A stretch of 64,000 nt of DNA from Gonocerus acuteangulatus (GCA_946811695.1 OX328126.1:9078361-9142360), one strand, 5' to 3'; positions 11,152-21,257 are shown, counted from the first letter of the stretch. Notes: generated by a model from the sequence alone, not told the origin. Numbers and translations: made by a program.

Positions 11152-12072
11152 TAGGGTTGGCAAATAAGTCCTTTCGGTTTTTTAAGTTGAAAGAAAACTA
11201 TTGTATATTTTGAACATAATTTTTATTTTAATCTACCATGTAATGTCCATTATTTTCTATTACTTTACCCCATCTCTCCATCAGCTCATAAAAAATCACA
11301 CCCTTGAAATCCCACCATACAGAAAGCATTATCTTCTTTGGGTGCAATCCCGCTTTAGATGTGGTTCCAGGTGGTTCGTTGCTAGGTCTCCAAGATTTTT
11401 TTCGCACCACATTATCGTAGACAATCCACTTTTCATCCCCTGTCACAAGTCTTTTAAGAAATGGATCGTTTTCTTGACGTTTTCGCAGGGAATCGCAAAT
11501 GGAAATGCGTTTTGCCAAGTTGGCTTCGGTCAGAGAGTGGGGGGACCCAAACATCCAGCGTAGAAACGTAGCCGAGCTTCCGCAAATGATTTTCTACGCT
11601 TGCATGTGATATATCTAGGGCCTCAGCAATGTCTCGCACTGATTGGGAAGGATTTTGATCGACTATAGCCTTAACATCAATGCTTTCAATTTCTTGTGGA
11701 CGACCAGGTCGTGGTGCGTCATTTATGTCAAAATTCCCTGCCCTAAACTTGGCAAACCAATTTTGGCACGTGCGCTCTGTTAAGGCTTTATCCCCATAGA
11801 CCCCGCATATTTTTTTATGAGCCTCTGCAGCTCGCTTTCATTTTTTGAAATAATCCAGCAAAATATGCCTATAATGCAATAAATTACCGTCCATCTTCTC
11901 AGCTGGATCACAAACGCAATACTGACCTAATCTTAACAAGTGTCGACAGGCATAACTGTTTACATATTACAAATAGGATAAACAATCCTCTGTTGGGATT
12001 AATTGCATCAGATAAATGTGACATATTGTAAACAAAACATGAATACAAAAACCGACTTATTTTCCAACCCTA
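11152..12072 (-). mobile_element. internally deleted mariner element
   Basis: The ends are TAGGGTTGGCAAATAAGTC and, inverted, GACTTATTTTCCAACCCTA, flanked by TA on both sides (11150-11151 and 12073-12074). These are classic mariner terminal repeats and target duplication. At 921 bases it is about 350 short of a full mariner, and the missing part is the middle of the transposase. Confidence 0.9.
11231..11895 (-). pseudogene. mariner transposase remnant, catalytic core deleted
   Basis: It reads right to left from ATG at 11893-11895. The order is MDGNLLHYRHILLDYFKK, a TGA where relatives have glycine, then the helix-turn-helix region (CQNWFAKFRAGNFDINDAPR, SVENHLRKLGYVSTLDVWVP). A frameshift follows in a G-run near 11540, then HSLTEANLAKRISICDSL and VTGDEKWIVYDN, which carries the first catalytic D. 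At GVIFYEL the sequence jumps to MERWGKVIENNGHYMVD, normally the last residues. The deletion removes the second and third catalytic D (the HDN and PSD motifs). It cannot encode an active enzyme, though the ends could be mobilised in trans. Confidence 0.9.
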
Positions 12073-12074
12073 TA

Positions 12075-12985
12075 GATTGTAATACACCTGTAAATAATAA
12101 AAAAAAAAAAATAAATAAAAAGAAGTAATAAAATAAAAAGCAAAAATAGACGCTAGTTAGAAATATCTCCTGAGATGATTGAGAAAGGTTTTTTCCTGAA
12201 GCTATCCCCCTATTCCTAGGAGACACGAGACTACAATAGAAACAGGAACACGGGGGGGATATAGAAATACCCCGGCGGGGAAGATAACACTCAGGGACTC
12301 GGGAGAGAAAATTCTCTAGGACGTGACTCTTGTTCTTAGCTATTGGGGGAGGGGAGAGGGGTTTTTTTCTGGAGGGGGGGGGGGGGGGTAAATCAACTCG
12401 ATATATACCAATATCGAAAGGAAGGATATCGATTTTCTCTGTTTACTTCGATTCCCCTGCAATTTACTCCTGGGGTTTGGTTTTATATTTTTTCTATACA
12501 ACAAGTCGTAATTCTTTATTCTTATCTTATTTTTCTGATTATATTTGTTCATTGTTTGCTCAGATGGAAAATCCAATACGAAGGTTCTCATAAATTAAAA
12601 TAGAATCACAAGCGAAAATAGAATAATAATAAAATCTGGAAGTAACGGTGAATAATATACAGAGGTTGTATTTCAGTCTTGTGTAAATTTCAAGTTCAAA
12701 AAATCGAGTTAGATTTTTTAATGAAGTTCGAGTTTTTTTTATTAGTTTCCTATCTACAGTAACCCTGCAACATTCCAATACATTATTGTTGTGCTAATGG
12801 CTTCAGCAGCAGATGCACAAAGAAACAAAAAAAAAAAAAAAAAAATGTATGTATCATACAATGTTATCGTATAATTTTTAGTACATTAATCATTTCATAT
12901 GTAAAAGATAATAATTTTTTTAAAAATAAATAAAATGTGTTTCATGTGTCTTTTGGATATTTTGTTGTATGTTACTGGTATATTA
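12075..12985. other. unassigned AT-rich stretch with homopolymer runs
   Basis: It contains an A-run near 12101-12112, a 16-17 base G-run near 12375-12391 and another A-run near 12827-12845. Open frames at 12330-12603 on both strands are short and low-complexity. No repeat family or protein motif recognised. Confidence 0.5.
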
Positions 12986-12989
12986 TTGT

Positions 12990-13292
12990 CATTGGAAGCT
13001 GATTTTGCGAGTCTCGTTTCCTTCAAGTCCGTCGTGTGCTTTGAACCATTTAAAGTGTGCAGTTATGTGTTTTATTTGTGATTGAAGTAGAGTGTATGTC
13101 TTGTTTTCTTAATGATTGGCATTTGTAGTTTTCTATTGGTTGTATATTGAAGATTTACTTTCTGTGCATATTTGAATCATTGAATGTGCCTCTACTTGTT
13201 CAATGGTGAAGTCTAATGCATTTAGTATTCCTAATATTTGTGCTTGGTAGTTCGTGCAGTCTTTTCCTGACCTATACTTTAGTTTGTGTGTG
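12990..13292 (-). pseudogene. decayed RNase H domain of a non-LTR retrotransposon
   Basis: In the parent, RNase H removes the RNA strand after reverse transcription. The minus strand reads YQAQILGILNALDFTIEQVE, then IQICTESKSS (the TDSK motif with D changed to E). Two in-frame stops follow, then IKHITAHFKWFKAHDGLEGN ending in NE, the conserved WxxxHxGxxGNE block. The AE of the second motif is AQ here. Changed catalytic acids and stops show it is dead. Sequence to the left to about 12930 may be its continuation (IPVTYNKISKRHMKH). Confidence 0.7.
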
Positions 13293-13639
13293 AGTTGACT
13301 GCATCATATATATAGATACGTTTGTGGGTGTTTAGATCTGTTTTCCGGCTTCTTTAACAGTTTAAATCCCATATATATAAAGTGTTCAGTGTTGGCCTGA
13401 CTAATTGCGTATTAAAACCTGTATTCTGTGGGCAGATGTCCTTGCAAGTCCGTTCTGCAATAATCTGCAATAACATACCTACACCAATGGGTATGAGATA
13501 TTTCAGGGTGCTTGCTACCGTTAGGTCTAGTAGTTCTACCCACTGTCTGCTTGTTCATAGTATAATAATTTCGTTATTAATTCTTTATTACAGAAATCAT
13601 TATTATTTTTTTGTACTAGATAGGTTAGATTAAATTATG
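13293..13639. other. unassigned, possibly more of the decayed non-LTR element
   Basis: A minus-strand reading at about 13390-13550 (WVELLDLTVASTLKYLIPIG) lies beside the RNase H remnant. It could belong to a retrotransposon, but no diagnostic motif is visible. An 83-codon plus-strand frame here is not recognisable. Confidence 0.3.
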
Positions 13640-13862
13640 AATCATACCCTCCAAAGTATGGAATGTACATCGGCCGTTGTCCTATTGTGCGAGTCCTAAG
13701 AATGGCCAAATCTAACCTTAAACTCCTGATGAATCTAAGATACTGCCAGACTTTCGTCAAACTCCTGATTTTGCCAAAATGCCAGGAATCGCCTCTTTTC
13801 TAATGCTTCACACTCAAAAGTAACATGCTTGGGTGTCTCCTCCTTATCTTTGCACTATCTGC
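13640..13862 (-). pseudogene. non-LTR retrotransposon C-terminal zinc-knuckle fragment
   Basis: The minus strand reads CR, stop, CKDKEETPKHVTFECEAL, a C-X2-C-X8-H-X4-C knuckle interrupted by a stop between its first two cysteines. EKRRFLAFWQNQEFDESLAV and several more stops follow. In I/R1-like elements the knuckle follows RNase H. Here it lies upstream of the RNase H remnant in the same orientation, so the two pieces are probably separate copies or rearranged. Confidence 0.6.
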
Positions 13863-13889
13863 AGACTGGTGGTCATAACAAACATATCG

Positions 13890-14119
13890 CTAAAGTGACG
13901 CAACTCAAAATAAAACTCAACTGAAAATTTGTCATTCTTACCTATGTAGGGGCCTCAGGATTAAGACCGGAGGAGTGACACAAGTGTCCTCTGGTGTAGA
14001 AGCTCTGTAGCTAGGAACATACAGTTTTGATTGTTGATAAAGAGATATTTACCATGTCTTTCATAGACATAACTGAAAAACACCAATTTTTGAGTTGTGT
14101 CTCTTTAGAAATACTAGTA
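13890..14119. mobile_element. short MITE, family F, copy 1
   Basis: The ends are CTAAAGTGACGCAACTCAAAA and, inverted, TTTTTGAGTTGTGTCTCTTTAG followed by AAATACTAGTA. The left tip (CACTAGTATTT) is missing here. Other copies are at 52022-52396 and 60222-60444. The full terminus is CACTAGTATTTCTAAAGTGA. The CACTA-like tip suggests, but does not prove, a CACTA-type origin. Confidence 0.75.
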
Positions 14120-14865
14120 CGATACGTTTGTTCGGGATACAATGGCCCTAAACAGTTTTTACTATTTCTTTATAAAAGTTAACTCGCCATGATTGGATTG
14201 TTGACATATCGTTTAGGACTCGCACAACAAGACAAACGCAGAGGTGCAGTCCGTAGTGCAGAGGCAACGAGTGAACGAAAATCTAAATCTAATCAAAAGA
14301 ATAGTATTTGCTTTAATATTTTGCATAAACAGATTTTTTATGTCGTTTTCTTGGAAAATTTATTCGAATTTATTTGTTTTGTCACTGTCAATTAGTTTAT
14401 ATTTGAGATATTCATTTATTTGTTAGTAAAGCCCCGTTTCCATTACTACAAAACTGCCCTGCGACATGTCGCGCGACATGTCGCCGCAACAAGTCGCAGA
14501 ATGGAAACACTTTGCAACATGTCGCTGCGACAAAAAATGTCGCAGTCGACCGTGCGAGAATACATGTTGCAGAGACTCGTTCCTAAAGCTCCGTTTCCAT
14601 TACTACAAATCTCCTTGCAACATGTCGCACGACATGTCGCCACAACATGTCGCAGAATGGAAACACTTTGCAACAAGTCGCAGCACATGTCGCTGCGACA
14701 AAAATGTCGCACCGGCCGGCCGGTGCAACAAAACATGTCTCCGCGACTTTTTGCCTACTAGCCCAGTCAAACGGCACTCAAAAAGGGGTCGAAGTGAAAA
14801 GTCTTTGTAATTGTTGTGATTAATTAATTCTATGTTGATGGACATTTTTCAAATCGTATTTTTTT

Positions 14866-15245
14866 TTAATTATTGCCGTTTTTAATTATGGAGAGGTTTT
14901 CTTTGATCTTCCTTTTTAACGTGTTCCTTTCTCTATTTAAAATATCAACGTCTGTATAATTAAAATTATGTTTATTATTTATTGCGTGTTCCGTCAATGT
15001 CGTCCAGTTCTCGTTTGTGTCTATACTTTTAGCATGTTGTACAATTCGTTTTTGCAAGAGTTGTTCTGATTCCTCTATGTAGGATGAGTTGCAATCGTTA
15101 CAACGAATTTTGTATATATTGTTTTTTGTGGCTGTCGGTTTAACATTGTCCTTAATATTGCTAAAATTATTTTCAATTTCATTACGAAATTTCCGACCTA
15201 TTTTGCCAACTTCTTTAGATATTAGTTTCAGTCTATTAGCTCTTA
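14866..15245 (-). pseudogene. Penelope-like element, GIY-YIG endonuclease C-terminus
   Basis: Penelope-like elements combine a telomerase-like reverse transcriptase with a GIY-YIG nuclease. The minus strand reads LISKEVGKIGRKFRNEI, NNIYKIRCNDCNSSYIEESE (the GIY...YIG core, with the usual IGQT changed to IEES), QKRIVQHAKSI (the R...H motif), LTEHAINNKHNFNY, and VDILNRERNTLKRKIKENL, then a stop. The order and spacing match the nuclease domain. The reverse transcriptase is absent, and altered core residues suggest the nuclease is inactive. Confidence 0.8.
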
Positions 15246-15377
15246 AAGGGTGGTAATGGAAAGTACTTCGTAAAATAATATTTGTTCAAAAGTAAAGTAA
15301 TTTAGAGAATCGATAAATGTTTATTATTGTACAAAATTTGATTTTGGGAGTTACAAAAAAATATTTTTGCATAGGAA

Positions 15378-15425
15378 AACCCTTTAAGAGGTGCGAACAA
15401 CGGCACGAAACATGTCGGGCAAAAT
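15378..15425 (+). ncRNA. Penelope terminal region with a degenerate hammerhead-like motif
   Basis: CTTTAAGAG, then a GTGC/GCAC hairpin (15391-15394 with 15403-15406), GAAAC-AT-GTC at 15407-15416, then GGGC, which can pair with the upstream CCC. GAAAC-AT-GTC fits the GAAA plus minimal helix III plus GUC cleavage triplet of hammerheads found in Penelope-like elements. The CUGANGA box is mutated, so activity is unlikely. AATAAAGAAGTTGAATATA follows, typical of a Penelope end. The motif is on the opposite strand to the coding fragment. Confidence 0.4.
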
Positions 15426-15465
15426 AGAGAAAATAAAGAAGTTGAATATAAAAATATATATACAT

Positions 15466-15469
<4 letters not shown>

Positions 15470-15521
<52 letters not shown>
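15470..15521. repeat. (TA)n microsatellite
   Basis: Pure TA run after TACATATACATACATA. Confidence 0.95.
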
Positions 15522-15527
<6 letters not shown>

Positions 15528-15784
15528 TTTTTAATGTTTTCCGGTACTATAATATTCTATTATTACTATAGCTATAATACCATATATTAAGTTTATAAAT
15601 TTGTAATTATATACTAAAAACTGTAATTAGACAGTTCCTTAAACCTATATAGTTTCCATTCCATTAAGTTATGTTCCAATTTAAACTATTCTATGTTCCA
15701 ATTTATAATATCACCGTCAGCGTTATAAATTCTGATCATTAATTACTGCCCATTTACTGTAATATTAATGCATGGTAATCTAAA

Positions 15785-16230
15785 GAGAAAAATTGGTTTT
15801 AACAATAAAACAAATTGGTTCATTAGGAGGGGGGGGGGGGGGGTTACTCTGGACCCAAACTACTAATGTACTCATACCTGTGGTAATTTCTGCTGTTTTG
15901 TAACGAAACGTGTAATTTGATGAGGAATAAGTGTTGTAAACATAAACTAAATTGGTCTATCGAAAAGGAGGGTTTACTTTGTACAATGTTTCTATAGGAT
16001 TAGCCCGCTAGACGTAGGTTCGCAAAGCTGCCGCTAGGAGCTCTTCCTACCACTAGAGGGACTGTATCCCATTCCTGCGTCAGATCAAAATGCAATAGAG
16101 CAGAACTATTCATGTAATTGTTTTATTTATGTAGGTTATTTAAAGCATAATATTCAGGAATGCAGTCTACACTACCCAAAATCAGAGGAAATTGCTTAGT
16201 TATGCAGCTCCTGCGCAACGGATTTATTTT
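15785..16230 (-). mobile_element. HINE-like element, family A, partial copy
   Basis: It matches the 5' two-thirds of family A in reverse orientation. Landmarks are CGTTGCGCAGGAGCTGCATAA (inverted, near 16200-16220), the GCAGTCTACACTACCC block, the ACTAGAGGGACTGTATCC block, and a 16-base G-run near 15827-15842 before the TTACTCTGGACCC module. The (TA)n tract and hairpin end are missing. Confidence 0.7.
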
Positions 16231-16985
16231 AATAGTATCATCTAAAGTTTGGACTACTTTTTCCTTGGCCCCTTTCGCGAGATTCTCACTTAAATCTTTT
16301 TTAAAAAATAAAGCACTTGTCACTGGACATTGTGTAAATACTCGAAAACTACGACAGTAGCAGTGAACGAACTGAGTAACTGAGAACCGTTAAGCGCTTA
16401 TGCATGAAGACTTGCGCTTGGCGCCTATCCCCACAAATCTGGAGACCCGGACTTAAATAAATACGCTAAACGTCCAGGCGCTGAAGATTAATTCATTCAC
16501 TAAAAGAGTAAGTTGCATTGATTCATTTACTACTTTTTGCTTTTTTTTTTTTTTTTTTTTACAAAAATGACGGTGTTCTCCCATCTTTCAACGCTCTTTT
16601 GCGTGGAAACTTCGCGATGTACGTAAATATGTTCGGGCCCATAAATTGTAGGCAATTGTGTCCTTTTTATTTTACTTCCGATTTAATTTTTGCGTAAATA
16701 ACTTCCTTTGCACGTTACAAGCTGAAAACAACTAAAAAACATTATTTTAGGCGATTTCTTGATGATTTCTCATATCTGCCGAGCACATTTTTGGCGGAAA
16801 ACTTCTGATTTGTGTTCAGCACCCCCAAAAAACATAGAATAAGCCAATCAAAACAATTAAACCAAAATTTTCTGCTTGAAACCACCGTTTGACTGGGCTA
16901 TGTGGTAATGGAATCAGCCCGCATCTTGTGCCAGGACTACACGCATGCGCAAAAGACCGTTTACACATACAACCCTGTCTAGCGG
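16231..16985. other. unassigned
   Basis: It contains a T-run near 16540-16560 and CATGCGCAAAAGACC near 16945. A minus-strand 66-codon frame overlaps the end of the family A fragment and is not a gene. CGCTAAACGTCCAGGCGCT near 16463 resembles part of the centre of the foldback element at 8755-9760. Nothing else recognised. Confidence 0.4.
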
Positions 16986-16994
16986 AGTGAATTA

Positions 16995-17670
16995 TTCAAT
17001 ACATTTTTTATTCAATAATCATTCAAATAACATTTTATTTAATAAGAATTTATTCATTCAATAACTTATTCGTCTACTGATTTATTTTTATTCAACGAAT
17101 AATGGGGTTGGCTCGTTATTCTTACATTTTTATTGAATAAAGATTTATTTAGTTATTCATTGACTGATTTTTTTTTTTTTTTTAATTTAATGAATAATTA
17201 ATTATTTTGTATTCTTCATTCATTATTTTTATACATTTAAAATAATATGGTTCATCTATTTATTTAAATTTTAACGTCCATTTATTGTTAACTACAAATT
17301 TTAGGACGGGTTATCTATTGGTTACTACCCTCTTCTAGCCAGGATAGGGCTGATGCCTTAAATAATACGGTTCATGTAACAACAAACTCAGATTCTTTAA
17401 GTTCAAGAAACAATATCATTTGAGTAAAGAATTTTCATTAAAAGTAAGAAAAAGTTCAATGAAGAAAATCTCTTGTATTTAAGAAAAAATTGCAGTCAAA
17501 TAAATCAATTTCATTCAAAAAATTGTTTCACTCGAATAAATAACTGTATTCAATAAAAATTTTCATCGTCATTCAATGAATAGTGACAGAATAATTAATG
17601 AATAAGTATTCATTATTCAGAATGAAATAACGGAATTATATATTATTCATTATTCTGAATGATTTTTGCT
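16995..17670. mobile_element. ATTCAATAA-rich MITE-like sequence
   Basis: Dense ATTATTCAATAA / TTATTGAATAA motifs on both strands, of the same type as 53484-54370. A middle block (17260-17380, with TTTAACGTCCATTTATTGTT and ACGGGTTATCTATTGG) resembles part of Helitron family B. AGAATGAAATAACGG and ATTCATTATTCTGAATGA near 17620-17660 close the region. Boundaries are uncertain. Confidence 0.4.
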
Positions 17671-18121
17671 CTGACTGCTGTCTAGTGTCTACAGAACCTA
17701 ACCTAAAACGTGTCTAATCTTCACATATTATTAACATATGTTAACCTCGTTCCTCCATCAAATACTTCTGCGACATGTCGCAGCGACTTTTTCCCTGCAA
17801 CATGTCGCAGAGAGTGGCCCCTGCGACATGTCGCCGAGCCTTTGCAACAAAACTGTGCAACAAGTCGCAGCGACATGTCGCGCGACATGTCGCTGCGACT
17901 TGTCATAATGGAAACGTACCTTTAGTAGATACCTGTTTAGTTTACATCCCCTCATAAGAAATATTAACTACACATACATATTAAACCTCAGTAATTCTAA
18001 AAATACCTTAATTCATCAGAGGAAAGAGAACTCACCTGAAAAAAATGAAGTAATATAATTAATATTTCTAATATTTACTATTATTTAGGCAATTAACATG
18101 TGAAAAAAATATTATATAATA

Positions 18122-18530
18122 CTAGCTGTTACCCAGTGTGCCATGCTACACCAACTTTATATTATATAGCTGTAAGGAACAGACAGCTGACAGATGATTT
18201 TGACCTAGCCTACGACACTCCCCGTATTATGACCTACCTGTGTGCCAAGTTTGGTCATTATCGGTCAATCAGTGTGGATTTGTGTAAGGAACAAACAGGC
18301 AGACAGACAGACAGCTGACAGATGATTTTGACCTAGCCTACGACACTCCCCGTATCAAGACCTACGTGTGTGCCAAGTTTGGTCATTATCGGTCAATCAG
18401 TGTAGAATTGTGTAAGAAACAAACAGGCAGGCAGACAGCTGACAGCTACCCGTATCAAGACCTACCTGTGTACCAAGTTTGTTCAGAATCACTCAAAATC
18501 TTTGGATTTATTTACAGAACAAATTGAACG
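18122..18530 (-). mobile_element. Helitron-type 3' end with internal ~125-base repeats
   Basis: On the minus strand the end reads GTGT-agcatggc-ACAC, TGGGTAACAG, CTAG, then T. That is a 4-base hairpin followed by CTAG|T, the Helitron 3' signature. Internally, a unit containing GACAGATGATTTTGACC and GTGTGCCAAGTTTGGTC repeats about 2.7 times between 18180 and 18510. A related piece lies at 19200-19316, ending before a (TA)n tract. Confidence 0.6.
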
Positions 18531-18563
18531 TTTTTTTTTTTTTTTTTTTTTTTCCAAAATATA

Positions 18564-18797
18564 GTATACCTATACTGTGGGAGTTCACTTAGGTTCTGTA
18601 GGTTCCATCTTCCAATACTGTGGGAGTTCATTTAGGTTCTGTAGGTTCCATCTTCCAATACTGTGGGAGTTCATTTAGGTTCTGTAGGTTCCATCTCCCA
18701 ATACTGTGGGAGTTCATTTAGGTTCTGTAGGTTCCATCTTCCAATACTGTGGGAGTTCATTTAGGTTCTGTAGGTTCCATCTTCCAATACTCCCTGC
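18564..18797. repeat. 43-base minisatellite, 5 copies
   Basis: The unit is AATACTGTGGGAGTTCATTT, AGGTTCTGTAGGTTCCATCT, TCC. Copies are almost identical; the first has CACTT for CATTT and one has CTCCC. A T-run precedes the array at 18530-18552. Confidence 0.95.
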
Positions 18798-18799
18798 AT

Positions 18800-19316
18800 T
18801 ACGATCAAAGTAATGTACATTTTTTTTTATAATTTATTTCTGAGTTCTAGTTTAAAACAAACCAAACTGAAAAAAAAAATGGTTAATGACTTCTAGGAGC
18901 ACAGTGTTGTCCTACATTTTCATCAGAAATTAAGAAAATTGATCTTATATGATATTATTTGTCCAAATTCTGAGAATATACGGCTATAATTTAGATAAAC
19001 ATACAAAGGTTATAACTGAAAAGTTTTGTTAACAAAAAAAAAAAAAACTATTCGCAAAAAAAAAAAAAAAAAGTGTTGTTGGCTTGCTAATCTCCACCTA
19101 GGCAACACTGGAGAGAAAATGGCAATTTCTGAGAATTCACTCTTCTTTATTTGACAGTTTCGAACTCGTCACTTCCGAACTGTGAAGCCTAGAAGATTTT
19201 GAGCTAGCCAAGGAGATTTTCCGTATCAAGAAGTACAAGTGTGCCAAGTTTGGTACAAATTGGTCAAACGTTGTGGATTTGTATAAGGAACAAACAGATG
19301 GACAAACGGACAGGTG
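18800..19316. other. unassigned, with a transposon-like segment at 19140-19316
   Basis: 18800-19137 is AT-rich with two A-runs near 19036 and 19058, and nothing is recognised. 19190-19316 carries GTGTGCCAAGTTTGGTAC and AAGGAACAAACAGATGGAC, matching the modules in the Helitron-type piece at 18122-18530. Confidence 0.45.

Positions 19317-19396
<80 letters not shown>
19317..19396. repeat. (TA)n microsatellite
   Basis: About 40 TA units between the Helitron-type module and the RTE fragment. Open frames of alternating I and Y here are artefacts. Confidence 0.95.
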
Positions 19397-19397
<1 letters not shown>

Positions 19398-19400
<3 letters not shown>

Positions 19401-19786
19401 GAAGATGTCATCGTTGCGGCACTTAAGCAGAAATGGACATGTGCAGGACATCTGGCACGAATGGAAGAAGCAAGATGGGCAAGAAGGACTACCGACTGGC
19501 TACCTTTGGACTGCACAAGGAGAAGAGGAAGACCATTCCAGAGATGGAGGGATGATATGGATAGGTTTCGTGGCTAGCTTTGGTGGAGGTCTGCACAAGA
19601 CAGAACCATGTGGAGGAACCTGGGAGAGGCCTTTGCTCAGAGATGGGCCCAGTAGATTTTTTATATGTTTTTATTATATAAAGCTTTAAGAAGAAGAATT
19701 GTTGAGTTATTTGATTATTATTATTATTATTATTTTGTACATATTTTGTTTTTGTTTTTAGCTACAATAAAGGCTTTATTTATTTA

Positions 19787-19797
<11 letters not shown>
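19398..19797 (+). pseudogene. RTE-clade non-LTR retrotransposon, C-terminus and 3' tail
   Basis: The frame reads LKQKWTCAGHLARMEEARWA, RRTTDWLPLDCTRRRGRPF, QRWRDDMDRFRG, a stop, LWWRSAQDRTMWRNLGEAFA and QRWAQ. This KW.WAGH / W.P...R.RGRP..RW.DD / W...A.DR..W block is the usual end of RTE reverse transcriptases. The copy is heavily 5' truncated and has a stop before LWW. It ends ACAATAAAGGCTTTATTTAT with five TTTA units, the short tandem tail typical of RTE elements. Confidence 0.85.
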
Positions 19798-19834
<37 letters not shown>

Positions 19835-19847
19835 TAGATAGCTAAGA

Positions 19848-20225
19848 CCATTCTATAAGTAATGTAGGTTCATGTCGGAGGACTGTAGAATGTGTGGATC
19901 CAAGTTTTTCTGCTAGCTCTTCGACTGTTACAACAGGGTTCTCTTCTACAGTAGCCTGCAAGAGTTGGTTAGCCAAGCTCTGTTGCTAGACCTGTACGAG
20001 GATCGGTCTTCAAGCTTGCGGTTTATGTTGATGGACTGTAGAATGTGTCGATCCAAGTTTTTCTGCTAGCTCTTCGACTGTTACAACAGGGTTCTCTTCT
20101 ACAGTAGCCTGCAGGAGTTGGTTAGCCAAGCTCTGTTGCTAGACCTGTACGAGGCTAGTCTTCAAGCTTGCGGTTTCCCGCTCGAAATCGTTCAAAAACC
20201 GACATTACTTTTAGAATGGCCTGAT
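19848..20225 (-). pseudogene. mariner transposase N-terminal fragment with internal tandem duplication
   Basis: The minus strand reads FERFRAGNRKLED, then TGLATEL, then LLQATVEENPVVTVEELAEK with LGSTHSTVH. This is the linker and second helix-turn-helix that bind mariner ends. The ~165-base segment coding for TVEENPVVTVEELAEKLGS occurs twice in tandem (about 19870-20010 and 20030-20160). There is no catalytic domain and frames are broken. Not the same family as the other mariner copies here. Confidence 0.7.
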
Positions 20226-20325
20226 ATTTAGAAAGAGACATAGAGATAATGAGGAAGTGAGATTGAAAGAAAGAAAGTAAGAGTGAAACAGAGAGAGAAG
20301 GTGATAGTGAGAGTGTAAAAAAAAA

Positions 20326-20356
20326 TGAGAGAGACAGAAAGCGCGTGCGCGCGCGC

Positions 20357-20416
<60 letters not shown>
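20326..20416. repeat. (GA)n microsatellite with a short (GC)n core
   Basis: AGAGAGACAGAAAG, GCGTGCGCGCGCGCG, then about 30 GA units. Confidence 0.95.
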
Positions 20417-20419
<3 letters not shown>

Positions 20420-20623
20420 AGCACCTTCATTACCAGCCCTGAGCGGTCTAGAAGAAAGGCTTGTGGCTGATAGAGATGGTCGGAGCAACATAACGAGTAT
20501 CGGAGCCTTGTGGCTGATCGACCACATGTGGCCCACAATCCACGGTTCCCTTCTCAAACTCACTTCCCGATACCAATCCCTTTATTACTGGCGGATGTAT
20601 CCCATCTCAATCATTTGTTTCAC

Positions 20624-20687
<64 letters not shown>

Positions 20688-20956
20688 GTATATATATATA
20701 TATATATATAAACTATTATTTAATATATGTATATGAAACATGAAACATATGTCACCTCAAATAAAGCTACATTTTCAATGGCTTAAGAAGTCTATTCTTC
20801 TCCGCTGTCTCTACAGAACCGTAATGCATTGTAATTGAATAATTCATAAGAATTAAGGTTGCACTAATCAACGAATATTTCAATCAACCCCTCAAGTCTT
20901 GAACCTAAGAGGTACAAACAAGACACTACTTTAAATATATATAACATATATATAAC
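20417..20956. other. unassigned, with a (TA)n tract at 20627-20710
   Basis: 20417-20626 has an open plus-strand frame with no recognisable motif. The TA tract is interrupted by TGTATATATATG. 20711-20956 is AT-rich, with nothing seen. Confidence 0.5.
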
Positions 20957-21250
20957 GGGGCGAGGTTAGCTCAGTGGTAGAGCACTGGATTAATATGCTG
21001 GAGGATCTGAGTTCAAATCCCGAGCATAGTACTAAAGATTGTATCTTGTAGTGTCTGTGTTCATGGGTTGGATTCGGCCTCCCTGACCGTCCCTAGGCCA
21101 ACCCCAGCGTTCAATTAATTATTAATGGGTACCTGAAAAGGGTGATGTCAGGCGGCCGGAGCATAGTACTGACCACACTATCTCCTAGTGTGCTGTATTG
21201 TCATGAATCAGATACCTCAAGGCCCTCGTGGTCTGTTACGGGACTGATTT
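20957..21250 (+). mobile_element. tRNA-derived SINE
   Basis: The head has RNA polymerase III promoter boxes: A box TTAGCTCAGTGGTAG near 20966 and B box GAGTTCAAATCCC at 21009-21021. The anticodon region (GGATTAATATGC) and the acceptor ends do not make a normal tRNA. The body (TTGGATTCGGCCTCCCTGAC, GGCGGCCGGAGCATAGTACT, GACCACACTATCTCCTAGTG) recurs at 49340-49490 and in part at 53390-53465, which shows mobility. A (TA)n tract follows at 21258-21316. Confidence 0.8.
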
Positions 21251-21256
21251 ATGTAC

Positions 21257-21257
<1 letters not shown>

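Larger units (their letters stand above)
14757..16905. mobile_element. possible nested element with TAGCCCAGTCAAACGG ends
   Basis: TAGCCCAGTCAAACGG at about 14758-14773 is exactly inverted at about 16889-16904 (CCGTTTGACTGGGCTA). If real, this element lies inside family H and carries the Penelope fragment and a family A fragment. A TA target duplication is possible because the ends are TA. Sixteen matching bases over 2.1 kb is suggestive only. Confidence 0.35.
14429..17922. mobile_element. large composite DNA element with GCGACATGTCGC palindrome clusters at both ends (family H)
   Basis: The left end AAGCCCCGTTTCCATTA and the right end TAATGGAAACGTACCTT are imperfect inverted repeats, each bordered by TAGTA. 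Just inside lie many copies of the 12-base palindrome GCGACATGTCGC and relatives (GCAACATGTCGC, GCAACAAGTCGC, AGTCGCAGCGACATGT) at 14460-14750 and 17765-17905. The left tip is tandemly duplicated (second TAAAGCTCCGTTTCCATTA near 14585). Dense subterminal repeats usually serve as transposase binding sites. No transposase of its own is recognised; the interior holds later insertions. Superfamily unknown. Confidence 0.55.

Noticed and set aside
12330..12603. Overlapping 83-87 codon frames on both strands
   Set aside because: They span a G-run and AT-rich sequence with no motif, and disagree in frame.
19226..19577. Open frames of alternating I and Y residues over TA tracts (here and at 20325-20743, 33320-33610, 46543-47218 and others)
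   Set aside because: These are translations of (TA)n microsatellites, not genes.
20957..21030. Functional tRNA gene (also at 31933-32005)
   Set aside because: The promoter boxes are present but the acceptor and anticodon stems do not form. The sequences continue into SINE bodies found elsewhere in the window.
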